Below, piece after piece: positions 1 through 9,200 of a stretch of DNA of 64,000 bases (position 1 is the stretch's first letter; each line of letters starts with the position of its first letter). This stretch comes from Cyanobium sp. Tous-M-B4 (GTDB lineage Bacteria > Cyanobacteriota > Cyanobacteriia > PCC-6307 > Cyanobiaceae). Under the pieces are notes generated by a model, which saw nothing but the letters and a program-made list of their open reading frames with translations, made no database searches and had not been told where the DNA came from. The position numbers were made by a program, and so were the translations under genes. Where the stretch lies: contig NZ_JAGQBA010000002.1 of NCBI RefSeq assembly GCF_024345395.1, forward strand, positions 513,228-577,227. Direction: 5' to 3'.

Positions 1-1666
1 GATCCAGGATGGCTGGCGCACCAGTAGGGAGCTGATCGAAGAGCTGGTTAACCACCGCTTTTTCCAGTCGCTTAGGGAGGTTGATTGGAGTCAGTATCAG
101 CTTGGTCCCATTTTGATCGCCTCGGTGCTGATCAACCTGCTGGAACTGGCATCCCCCCTTTACATCAATATCGTTTACACCTCGGTTTTGCCGAGTGGCT
201 CGATGTCGAGCCTGGTGGTGATGACCGTGGCCGTGGTGCTTTTGATGGTGCTGGGCGGCTGGCTCAAAACGGTCCGGCTTGGTTTCACCGGTAGTGACGG
301 CGCCCGCTTAGAGCACCAGCGCCGCCTTGAGGGGCTGGCGCATTTCTCACAGATGCGCCTGAGCGATTACCTGAGCGTTTCGCCAGCTACCCACCTGGAG
401 CGTCTCAACAGCATCAACCTGCTGCGCGATGAGAGTGCCCTGCAGTCGCTCACCACGGCGATCGACCTGGTGTTCTCGCTGCTGTTTGTGCTGGTGCTGT
501 TCCTGATTGCAGGCAGCGTGGGCATCGTGGCCGTGATCGCCATTGTGATTTACCTGCTGCGGGCCCTGGCCTTCGCCCGCGACTACGAGGGGATCAGCAA
601 GCAGCGCGACCGGCTGGAGCTGGAGCGGCTCAGCTACCAAACCAAGCTGATGGGCTCGATCGACCTGATCAAGTCGAATGGCCTCGGCCGTCAGTTTCTG
701 GTGGGCAACGAGCAGCGCCAGGAGGAGCTGGCCTGGCAGCGCATGGTCAACAACAACTTCAGCGGCAAATATCAAGCCTTCGGTTCACTGATGAGCCAGC
801 TCACCTTTGCGGGAATTGTTACCTGGGGTGCCCTGCTGGTGATCCAGGGAAGGCTGCTCGTGGGTGCCTTGGCCGCAGCCCTGCTGCTGGCCGGCAAGAT
901 TCTCAACCCTTGGCAGCAGGCCATGGGCCTGTGGAACAGCTACCGCCGCCTGGCCCATTCCCGCGATGAATACGACGCTCTAATGGCGACGCCGGTAGAA
1001 GCGGAAGGCGGTGATAAAAAACTTGACCTGAGCGCCGATGGTGCCCTCAGCCTGGCGATCGATGGCCAGCCCCTGGCGGTGATTCCCAATGGTTCGGTGG
1101 CCCTGCTGCGCGATCAGCAATTTGGTGCCAGCGCCCGCCACCTATTTATGGCCCTGATCCAGATCGAGCCCGATCCTCGTCTGCAGCTCAACGGCCTGCC
1201 GGTTGCCAGCTATCACCGCGATGCCCTGCGCGACGGCATCGCCTATGTGGATCCCTCGCGCCAGTTTTTTGAGGGCACCCTGCTGCAGAACATCACCAGC
1301 TATCAGCCGCGCCGCTACCAGCGCCGGGCCCTTTTCTGGTCATTCCTCACCGGCCTAGACGCCAAGGTGCGGGGTTTGCCCCAGGGTTACAACACGGCGA
1401 TGGGCACTTCCGTGCCCTCGGGGCTGTCCCGCGATGCCCAGCAGTTGTTCCAGGTGGTCGCCGCCCTAGCCAGCTCCCCCCAGCTACTGCTGCTTGATCT
1501 GAGCGATTGCTCCTATGGCAAGGAATTCATCGAAGGCCTGCAACGCATTCTGGGCCGCACTAAGGGCCGCACGACCGTGCTGATCAGTGGCGCCGGACGG
1601 GTGCTCGGCTCGGTTAGTGACCAGCAAATCGATATGCCGGCCCAGGGCCGGGAGGTGCTCGCATGA
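1..1666 (+). CDS. Type I secretion ABC protein with degenerate ATPase domain (5' partial)
   Basis: The gene enters from upstream of the window. The frame is open from base 2, so the TTG at 113 is an internal codon. About 554 residues are visible. Hydrophobic segments lie near visible residues 39-60, 70-88, 153-186 and 266-301, the layout of an ABC exporter membrane domain, and a nucleotide-binding-like domain fills about 347-550. That domain keeps a Q-loop-like stretch (YVDPSRQFFEGTLLQNI), but Walker A is replaced by LLRDQQFGASARH with no Lys. The signature reads VPSGLS, Walker B ends LLLLDLSD without the catalytic Glu, and no switch His is visible. It overlaps the next ABC gene by ATGA, so the two are probably translated together as a heterodimer. 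It is likely the non-catalytic half of an exporter for the large protein at 6.3-10.7 kb (inference). Confidence 0.75.
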   Translation, partial: IQDGWRTSRELIEELVNHRFFQSLREVDWSQYQLGPILIASVLINLLELASPLYINIVYTSVLPSGSMSSLVVMTVAVVLLMVLGGWLKTVRLGFTGSDGARLEHQRRLEGLAHFSQMRLSDYLSVSPATHLERLNSINLLRDESALQSLTTAIDLVFSLLFVLVLFLIAGSVGIVAVIAIVIYLLRALAFARDYEGISKQRDRLELERLSYQTKLMGSIDLIKSNGLGRQFLVGNEQRQEELAWQRMVNNNFSGKYQAFGSLMSQLTFAGIVTWGALLVIQGRLLVGALAAALLLAGKILNPWQQAMGLWNSYRRLAHSRDEYDALMATPVEAEGGDKKLDLSADGALSLAIDGQPLAVIPNGSVALLRDQQFGASARHLFMALIQIEPDPRLQLNGLPVASYHRDALRDGIAYVDPSRQFFEGTLLQNITSYQPRRYQRRALFWSFLTGLDAKVRGLPQGYNTAMGTSVPSGLSRDAQQLFQVVAALASSPQLLLLDLSDCSYGKEFIEGLQRILGRTKGRTTVLISGAGRVLGSVSDQQIDMPAQGREVLA

Positions 1667-3795
1667 CTATTTCTGCTTCCCGCTCCATGTTGCTGCGCGA
1701 TCTAACGCTCAGCGCGGAAGCGCCGATGGCCTTCTGCGTGCGGCTGCTGCTGCAGCAGATGCTCTGGACCGGCCGTCCCGATGAGCTGTTTGAGCTGATC
1801 GGCAGCGATCCCCGCCAGATGGACCTGGTGGATGCCCGCAACCTGCTGCTGAGGCTTGGCTACGGCAGCCGGATTGAAGGGCTGGAGAGCTGGAACCAGC
1901 TCAATCCCCAGCTGTTGCCTGCCCTTTATGTGGGCCCCGACAACGTGCCCTACGTGCTGTCGCGCACCAGCAAGGGAGAGCTGGTGGCGGGCAATGTCAA
2001 TGGCCGAGTTGATCTCTACAGCCTGCCGACTGGCGGCCGGCTGGTTTTCCTGCAGGACAAGGGCAGCACCGAACGGGTGACCCTGCTGCAGCAAATCCTT
2101 TACCGCTTCACCAACCGGATCTCGGTGCTTTACGGCATCAGCTTTGTTCTGGCCCTGCTGGCCATGACCCTGCCCTTCTACATCCGGGCGATCTACAACG
2201 TTTCAATCCCGAGCACCAGCGTGCTCTCCACCTTCTGGATCTTCCTGGGGGTGGTGCTGCTGTTTGTGCTGGATTGGATCCTGCGCCAGTGGCGCACCAC
2301 CTTGCTCTCCCAACTTTCGGGCCGGCTTGATGCCCTGCTGGGGGTGAATCTGGTGGAGAAGCTATTTGGTCTCGACTACCGCCAGATCGAGACCCTGGGC
2401 CAGCACGGCCTCACCAACCGGCTGCGCAATCTCGACGGCCTACTGGCTTACTTGCAGGGTCCCCTGGCCCTGGCCTGCCTGGATTTCCCCTTCGTGGTGA
2501 TCTACCTGGGCGCCATCGCCATGATTGCGGGGCCGCTGGTGTTTGTGCCGCTGGTGCTGATGGTGCTCAGCGGCCTGCTGGTGTGGCTGCTTTCGCGCTA
2601 CTACACCGGTGCCTCCGAGCTCAACTTGGCCACGGGCATCGGCATCACCCAGGCCCAGCAGGAGCTGGTGAATCGCTTCCTGGAAGTGAAGCTGGCCAAT
2701 GTGGAGTGGGTGTGGCTGCAGCGTCTTAGGGGCCTGTCGGCCCAGAGCACCAGCAGTGGCCTCACGATCAACCGCCAGGTGGGCCGGCTGCAAGTGCTAG
2801 TTAGCACCACCTCCCAGCTCGCGAGCGTGCTCACCTTGGCTATCGGCGTCTGGATGGCCTATTCGAGTGATCAGGGCCCGGCGGCCATGGGCAACTTGAT
2901 CGCCGCCATGTTCTTTGTGTTCAGAGTTTTTACGCCGTTTCAGCAGCTGATGAATGCTTTGCTGCGTTTCGATTCGATGCGCAAGCAATATGGCCAGCTG
3001 GATCAATTCTTCAAGCTGCGTAGCAGCAATCGTTCTGCCGGTGCCTTGGTGAGTGCGCCGCGGATGCGCGGCTCGATCCTGCTGGATTCAGCTGCCTGCC
3101 GGCTGGGCGGCGAAGGGGCATTGGCGATCACCCGGGTGTCGCTTTCGGTGGCGCCGGGCGAACTGCTGGCAATCACCGGCAATGCCGGCTGCGGCAAGAG
3201 CACGGTGCTGCGGGTTGTCGACCAGCTCTATCCGCTGGTGAGCGGCACCCTGCTGTTTGACGGCAAGGACTACCGCCAGTTCAGCGCCGAGGCGATCCAG
3301 CGCAACATCGCCTACCTGATGCCCCAGAGCGAGCTGCTGCCCGGCACGATCTGGAGCAACCTCACGGCGATGAATCCAGACGCCACCGTGACCGGGGTAC
3401 GCCAGATCTGCGCCAGCCTGGGCCTGCTTGATTTCCTCGATGGTTTGCCGGATGGCTTCGATACGCCCCTCACCGATGAGGTTGCCTATCAGCTGCCCAA
3501 CGGGGTGCGCCGGTTGATGGCCCTGGCCCAGGCCCTGATCAAGGACACGCCGATCCTGTTGATCGACGACATCAGCCAGGGCTTGGCCCCGGATCAGTTC
3601 CAGGCGGTGCTGGGGGCCCTGCCGTCGCTGCGTCGCTGCACCTTCAGCGGCCAGGACCGCAGCATCATCCTGGCCACCGACAACAAGTTGCTGCTGGAGA
3701 AGGCTGATCGTCTCTGCATCCTTGATAAAGGCGTCACCTCGTTCCAGGGCACGGCTGAGGAGCTGCGAGCGCGTATGCAACAGACACCCGCCTGA
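1663..3795 (+). CDS. Type I secretion ABC transporter with C39-like N-terminus
   Basis: This 710-residue protein is the second half of an exporter. Residues about 60-145 look like a peptidase-C39-like domain without catalytic Cys, as in RTX-type exporters, where it binds substrate. Membrane segments follow from about 155 to 430, then an ATPase domain. Walker A is intact (GNAGCGKST, about 506-514) and the Q-loop is present (YLMPQSELLPGTI). The signature is LPNGV instead of LSGGQ, Walker B ends ILLIDD with Asp where Glu is expected, and the switch position reads ILATDN with Thr for His. Together with the upstream partner no canonical ATP site remains, so turnover may be slow or regulatory. The start is the ATG overlapping the upstream stop. 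The HlyD adaptor follows 37 bp downstream. No TolC-type outer-membrane gene is in the window. Confidence 0.85.
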   Translation: MTISASRSMLLRDLTLSAEAPMAFCVRLLLQQMLWTGRPDELFELIGSDPRQMDLVDARNLLLRLGYGSRIEGLESWNQLNPQLLPALYVGPDNVPYVLSRTSKGELVAGNVNGRVDLYSLPTGGRLVFLQDKGSTERVTLLQQILYRFTNRISVLYGISFVLALLAMTLPFYIRAIYNVSIPSTSVLSTFWIFLGVVLLFVLDWILRQWRTTLLSQLSGRLDALLGVNLVEKLFGLDYRQIETLGQHGLTNRLRNLDGLLAYLQGPLALACLDFPFVVIYLGAIAMIAGPLVFVPLVLMVLSGLLVWLLSRYYTGASELNLATGIGITQAQQELVNRFLEVKLANVEWVWLQRLRGLSAQSTSSGLTINRQVGRLQVLVSTTSQLASVLTLAIGVWMAYSSDQGPAAMGNLIAAMFFVFRVFTPFQQLMNALLRFDSMRKQYGQLDQFFKLRSSNRSAGALVSAPRMRGSILLDSAACRLGGEGALAITRVSLSVAPGELLAITGNAGCGKSTVLRVVDQLYPLVSGTLLFDGKDYRQFSAEAIQRNIAYLMPQSELLPGTIWSNLTAMNPDATVTGVRQICASLGLLDFLDGLPDGFDTPLTDEVAYQLPNGVRRLMALAQALIKDTPILLIDDISQGLAPDQFQAVLGALPSLRRCTFSGQDRSIILATDNKLLLEKADRLCILDKGVTSFQGTAEELRARMQQTPA

Positions 3796-3832
3796 TTTCC
3801 CCCTTTTTTGATCCAACGCCCCCTTCATCGCC

Positions 3833-5239
3833 ATGACCTCCATACCCGCCAACGGCCCCAACTCCATTTCTGGCAGCGACCCTGCTGATTCCTCATCTCT
3901 GGCCCTGCCGCCCGGCGGCGGCATGCTGGCCCGGCTGCCCGGCATGGACAGCCCTGATGCGATCACCCTGGTAGGCCGCAGCCGGCTCAGCCAGGCCCTG
4001 GAGCTGGAGGAAAAACCCGACAACCGCTACCTGCGGCTCAGCCTCTATGTGCTCGGAGCGGCGGCCTTGATCTTCTTCCCCTGGGCGGCGCTTACCCCGA
4101 TTACCCAGGTGGTGAATGCCTCCGGTGAGGTGATTCCCGAGGGCGAGGTGAATGTGATGCAGCACCTCGAGGGCGGCATTGTGTCGCGGGTGGATGTGAG
4201 CGAAGGCGAGGAGGTGCGTAAGGGTGAGGTGATGCTTGAGCTAAGTCCGAAATTGGTGGGAAGCGAGTATGAGGCCACTGAGCAGCAGCTCAAGAACCTC
4301 CTGCTGCAGCAGCAGCAGCTGCAGGCTGCGATCCGCGGCGAGCGGGTGCTGCCTATCACAGATGGCATCAAGGAAGGCAACAAGGTGAGCAAGGCTCAGA
4401 TAAATCTGCTCAACAGCCGCCTGGACAACTCCGTTGACCAGATCAAGGCCTCTAAGGAAATAGTGGCTGAGAAACGCGCCGAGGTGACGGGCCTTAACAA
4501 TCAGATTGCGCTCTACTTGAAGCAGCGGGCGATGTGGGCGAGCCTGGTGGATTCTGGTGCCGCTTCGCGCCTCAACCTGCTCGACATCGATACCAAGCTT
4601 GCCGAGATGCGTGGTGCTCGTAATGAGTCGCTGAAGGCGCTGAGCCAGGCGGAAGCGAATTTCAGCGGTGTTAAGTCGGGCCTGGTGTTTGAGCAGAACT
4701 CCCAGATTGCCCAACTGGTGAATGAGGAGGCAGTGGTGGCCGAGAATATAAAGAAAGTGCGCAACCAGCTGGAGCGCACCAAGATCGTTTCACCAGTGGA
4801 TGGTGTGGTGAGCGACCTACGCTTTAAGGCCCCTGGTGCGGTTGTCGGTCCTGGTGCAGTTGTGCTTTCTGTGGTGCCAAACACGACGCAGAGGTATGTA
4901 GAGGTCCGAGTGCCCTCGGCTGATATCGGCTTTGTGAAGCCCGGCCAGAAGGTGGACGTGAAACTCCAGCCCTTTGATTCCACCATCTATGGCTCGGTGC
5001 CGGGCAAGGTGATCAGCATCGGCGGTAATTCGGTGCAAGACCCCGACGACCGCAAGTATTACTACAAGGCCCGCATCCAACTGGATCGTCAGTTTGTAGA
5101 TGTGGCCAATCGCAAGTACCCAATCGCCGTCGGCATGCCCCTAGTGGCCGACATCAAGGGCCCCCAGCGCAGCGTGCTGCGCTACATCTTCCAGCCTTTC
5201 ACCCGCACCCTGGATTCGGCCTTGCGCGAGTCGCGCTGA
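3833..5239 (+). CDS. HlyD-family membrane fusion protein of type I secretion
   Basis: This 468-residue periplasmic adaptor has a long cytoplasmic N-terminus with Pro/Gly-rich sequence and one membrane helix near residues 67-88 (LYVLGAAALIFFPWAAL). A split biotinyl/lipoyl-like hairpin follows (VVNASGEVIPEGEVNVMQHL and later IVSPVDGVVSDLRFKAPGAVV). A coiled coil lies at about 140-330, rich in Gln, Leu and Glu, and a C-terminal beta-barrel comes next. The order and length match HlyD/LapC/PrtE adaptors, which link the inner-membrane ABC exporter to a TolC channel. The gene sits 37 bp after the ABC pair, so the three form one operon. Its probable cargo is the large repeat protein encoded from 6286. 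The convergent glycosyltransferase ends 5 bp beyond. Confidence 0.93.
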   Translation: MTSIPANGPNSISGSDPADSSSLALPPGGGMLARLPGMDSPDAITLVGRSRLSQALELEEKPDNRYLRLSLYVLGAAALIFFPWAALTPITQVVNASGEVIPEGEVNVMQHLEGGIVSRVDVSEGEEVRKGEVMLELSPKLVGSEYEATEQQLKNLLLQQQQLQAAIRGERVLPITDGIKEGNKVSKAQINLLNSRLDNSVDQIKASKEIVAEKRAEVTGLNNQIALYLKQRAMWASLVDSGAASRLNLLDIDTKLAEMRGARNESLKALSQAEANFSGVKSGLVFEQNSQIAQLVNEEAVVAENIKKVRNQLERTKIVSPVDGVVSDLRFKAPGAVVGPGAVVLSVVPNTTQRYVEVRVPSADIGFVKPGQKVDVKLQPFDSTIYGSVPGKVISIGGNSVQDPDDRKYYYKARIQLDRQFVDVANRKYPIAVGMPLVADIKGPQRSVLRYIFQPFTRTLDSALRESR

Positions 5240-5244
5240 GGCCA

Positions 5245-6081
5245 TTAAGGGTTGGGCTGGTGTGAATACACCGGGCCCAGGCGATTCGCCTGGGCTTCGC
5301 TGATGCGCCGTTCACCCTTGCTGCGCAGGGTTTGAGGGTCCCAATAGCGCTCTACTGTTTTGCCCCAGTGCACCAGGCTTGGCTCGCCATCGGCTTGTTT
5401 GTAGAGGTGATAAACGGGCAGCACGGCGGGGTGATAAATCGACCAGCCCCTGGCCATTAAGCGTTGGGCGTATACCAACTCTTCGCCATTGAAATAAAGG
5501 TGGGGGTCATAGGGCACCTCGTCGTAGATGCTGCTGGCGGCAAATAAACAACCAGCGGCGAGCCTTTGGCCGGGGATGGGTTTGCCTGTGGGATTGGCAA
5601 CCAGCGAAGCCCGGTTGCGCATCGGGTAATCAGGATGCTGTTCAAGCTTGATCACCTTGCCTGCTGGCATGGGGGTGTTGCCAGCTTCTGGAGTCCAAGG
5701 CATGGGCGAGGCCGTTAAAAGAGCACGAGGATCGCCAAGTGCTTGCAACTGATCAATCATGATTTGATCCCACTCGGGATCAAAGCGCATGTGGGAATCA
5801 ATCTGCAGCACATGCGCTTCCCCATCCATCATCCCGGGGATGATCGAGCGGGCGAAGCACACCCCCCGGGCATCGCGCGCCTGCATCCAGAGGTAGCGAA
5901 TTTGCTCCTTCCAGGCGGGTAGTGCGTCATAGCGATCCTCCACGCATTGGTCGACCACCCCGAAGCGCAACTGCTCGGGATTGGCCGCCTTGGCGTAGGC
6001 GTCATGGAGAGTGGGCAGCAGCTCCGGGTCGTTGTAGGAGGCCACGGAGACAAACAGTGTCGGTGCCGTTGATGCGGCCAT
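5245..6081 (-). CDS. Peptide GlcNAc-transferase-like glycosyltransferase (PF11397/GT60 type)
   Basis: This 278-residue protein matches the glycosyltransferase (GlcNAc) family, whose characterised members such as Skp1 GnT1 add GlcNAc to hydroxyproline in proteins. The N-terminal signature TLFVSVASYNDPELLPTL is typical. A DxH metal-binding-like motif lies in LQIDSHMRFDPEWD near residue 95, and the acceptor-side block VPYDPHLYFNGEELVYAQRL with GWSIYHP is conserved. There is no signal peptide or membrane helix, so it should act in the cytoplasm. It lies between the secretion genes and the Thr/Pro-rich surface protein, on the opposite strand to both. A role in glycosylating that stalk before export is attractive but is inference from position only. 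The ATG start codes for MAASTAPTLF and leaves about 200 bp to the divergent large gene. Confidence 0.85.
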   Translation of the reverse strand: MAASTAPTLFVSVASYNDPELLPTLHDAYAKAANPEQLRFGVVDQCVEDRYDALPAWKEQIRYLWMQARDARGVCFARSIIPGMMDGEAHVLQIDSHMRFDPEWDQIMIDQLQALGDPRALLTASPMPWTPEAGNTPMPAGKVIKLEQHPDYPMRNRASLVANPTGKPIPGQRLAAGCLFAASSIYDEVPYDPHLYFNGEELVYAQRLMARGWSIYHPAVLPVYHLYKQADGEPSLVHWGKTVERYWDPQTLRSKGERRISEAQANRLGPVYSHQPNP

Positions 6082-6285
6082 GGCGCCAGCGATGGGCTTG
6101 TTGGCTCAGGCTAGGGAGCTTGCGCGCGGCGGCTGGAGGGCTGATTTCTCACCCACCTCTCAGAAACCCCAGTTCCCTTGCCCTGTAGGCATTCTGAGGT
6201 TTTGCGTGGCCCTAGAGCTGCTCCAGGATGGCCTACTGGGTGACAACAGCGTGTTTTCCCATTGGTGAAGCCGGATGAGCTGCAT

Positions 6286-9200
6286 ATGGTAAATCCAGAG
6301 ATTGCTGCAAGATCCATGGCGGACGACTTAAACACGATGCTCACCGACTCGGCCCAGCAGTCCGAGGACGAGAATCGCCTGACGGGCAACGTTCAGGATG
6401 CGTCGGTCGTAGACCCCGCTGGCAGCGTCGACAACCCCGACGGCAACACCCCCACCGGTTTCGGGCAAGACAACACGATTACGGAGCAGGCCCCTGAGAG
6501 CCAGCCCCCGGCCAACAACGTCACCCAGGACATTCCGGGCCCCACCAGCCCAGAGGGCGGCCTTGGCGGCGGTGGCATTGCTGGTGCCACCACGGTGAAT
6601 GAGGCCCCGCAGGAGCCCACCGTTGCGCAGACCGGTGTTGCGCAGCTGGATCCGACGCTGGCTGAAGCACCTGTGGCTTTGGCTGGGGAAGCACCGACTG
6701 AGCCTCCTACTGAGGCACCAACTGAAGCGCCGACTGAGCCTCCTACCGAGGCACCAACTGAGCCTCCTACCGAGGCACCAACTGAGGCACCAACTGAGCC
6801 TCCTACCGAGGCACCAACTGAGCCTCCTACCGAGGCACCAACTGAGCCTCCTGTTGAGCCCAATCCAAGTCTCTCCGTAGATAAATCTGTCAACGGTGTA
6901 TTCGCTGTTGACCCTGTCACCGGTGCGCTGACCGCTCTTCCGCAATCTAATGTCACCGCCGCTGGCCAAGTCGTTGGTTATCTGATTACGGTTGTAAATA
7001 CTGGCGATCAGGATCTAACTGGTGTTGTTGTCAGTGACCCTCTGGCCAATTTTGGGCCAATCACTTTAATTGGCGGCGATCTGGATGGGGATAGCGTTCT
7101 TGATGTTGGAGAGACTTGGACTTATCAGGCTTATCATCAGTTTAGCCAGGAAGAGATTGATGCTGGAGGTAACTTTGACTCGGACTTGAATGGTTTCTTC
7201 GATCAGTTTATTAATACTGCAACGGTTGATACTGACCAGACAGTCCCCCAGTCGGATACAGCGGATGTTCCGTTGACGCAGGTCAATGATGTTGCCATTG
7301 CGAAGACAGTGCTGTCTGTAGCCGATTCAGAAGGCAACATTCTTGAGGGTGGAATCACATCGGCAGGTGATGTCGTCACCTATCAGATTGTCGTTACTAA
7401 TGAAGGTAATACTAGTCTTGGGAATGTGACGGTCACAGATCAGCTCCTGGGCTCTGTGGCACTGACCGGCGCAATCGAAAGCGGCGCACAGAATGGGATT
7501 CTCGATCCGGGTGAAACCTGGACCTATACGGCTACCTACACGGTGACGCAGGATGATATCGATTCGAATGCAACAGAGGAGCCGAACGATATTGCTGCAG
7601 GCTTCCTGGATAACGAGGCTAGCGTTTCAGCGACTGATCCCCAGGGTAACGAGCTGACAGATGAAACTACAGCGGATGTTCCGTTGACGCAGGTCAATGA
7701 TGTTGCCATTGCGAAGACAGTGCTGTCTGTAGCCGATTCAGAAGGCAACATTCTTGAGGGTGGAATCACATCGGCAGGTGATGTCGTCACCTATCAGATT
7801 GTCGTTACTAATGAAGGTAATACTAGTCTTGGGAATGTGACGGTCACAGATCAGCTCCTGGGCTCTGTGGCACTGACCGGCGCAATCGAAAGCGGCGCAC
7901 AGAATGGGATTCTCGATCCGGGTGAAACCTGGACCTATACGGCTACCTACACGGTGACGCAGGATGATATCGATTCGAATGCAACAGAGGAGCCGAACGA
8001 TATTGCTGCAGGCTTCCTGGATAACGAGGCTAGCGTTTCAGCGACTGATCCCCAGGGTAACGAGCTGACAGATGAAGCTACAGCGGAAGTGGTAATCGTG
8101 CCCTTACTGACAGCTGTACTTGATGATGAGGGTCTCACTCCTCCCGGTATCGCTGAAGGACCTGGAGATCTCAGTGCATCAACAACGCCAGCGACCCAGA
8201 CCGATGAAGCTCTCTTCTACTTCAATCCGTTTGGAACCGGTGTAGACATATCTGATTTTGTGCTAACTTCTTTATCTATTGGTCAGTATCAGAATATCCA
8301 AGGACTGCTTGTTGGAAGTCAATACCAAATACTTGATCAGGATGGCAATCTTCTGCTTTCGATTCTTGAGAGCGACGATCCTGCTTTCGCCTATATGGTT
8401 CGACTCGAGTCGCCAATTCTCCATTCTACGCATCCAGATCCCGGTGCCAATGCAGATGGAGTTCTGACTGGTAGCGAGCTTTTGTATCTTTCTGATGAGC
8501 AGCTTGCGTCGACATTTATTCTGCTGGATTACACCGATTCTGCCGGTGTAATTCGGGAGCTCAAGGTTGTCGTAAATGATGATAGCCCTGAGGTTATTGC
8601 TGATGATGTTTATGGAGATGTGGCTGTTGATTCGGTCACTATTCTTGAAGGCGACTGGCAGCCTGCCATCGGGGCTGATCAAGCTGGGAGTTTGCAGGAC
8701 TTCCTTTCTGATGTCAACATTCTTTCAATCCGTGTTGGCGATGACAGCATCTCGGCTGCCAGTGTATTAGTTGCTCCCGAGAATCTTGTAAGGGTTGACA
8801 ACGCTGATGGCACAGTCTCCTTCTTTGGTCAGTTTTCTTATGACGCTGACCCCGGGCCGGCAACCCTAGAGCAACAGGTTGACTATACAATTACATTTTC
8901 TGACGATGAGAGCGGACAGTACTCCTACGAGGTAGAAATCGGCTCTACAACTTCAATCTTGATTAGCGACACTGAATTTGGTACTGCTACTGTTGCCGCG
9001 GGAAGTCGGACTGGAGTATATAGATTCACAGCGTTGGATGCTTTGACAGGGGATTCTGCTGAGGGGGAGATCACTTCCTTGACAGTGCTTAATTCGACCC
9101 CGGTCACGTTCTGGACGCCCTACGGTAATTATACGGTGCCTTATAATACCGCGAGTCTTCTGATCAATAATTCAACGCAGGGTATTGGTGTACAGGATCA

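Noticed and set aside
3088..4023. 311-codon minus-strand frame across the ABC and HlyD genes
   Set aside because: Opposite strand of two well-supported genes; composition is noise.
6328..6969. Long minus-strand frames with GASVGG/SWCLGR repeats
   Set aside because: They are the antisense of the TEPP/TEAP-coding array in the surface protein gene; the repeats come only from that array.
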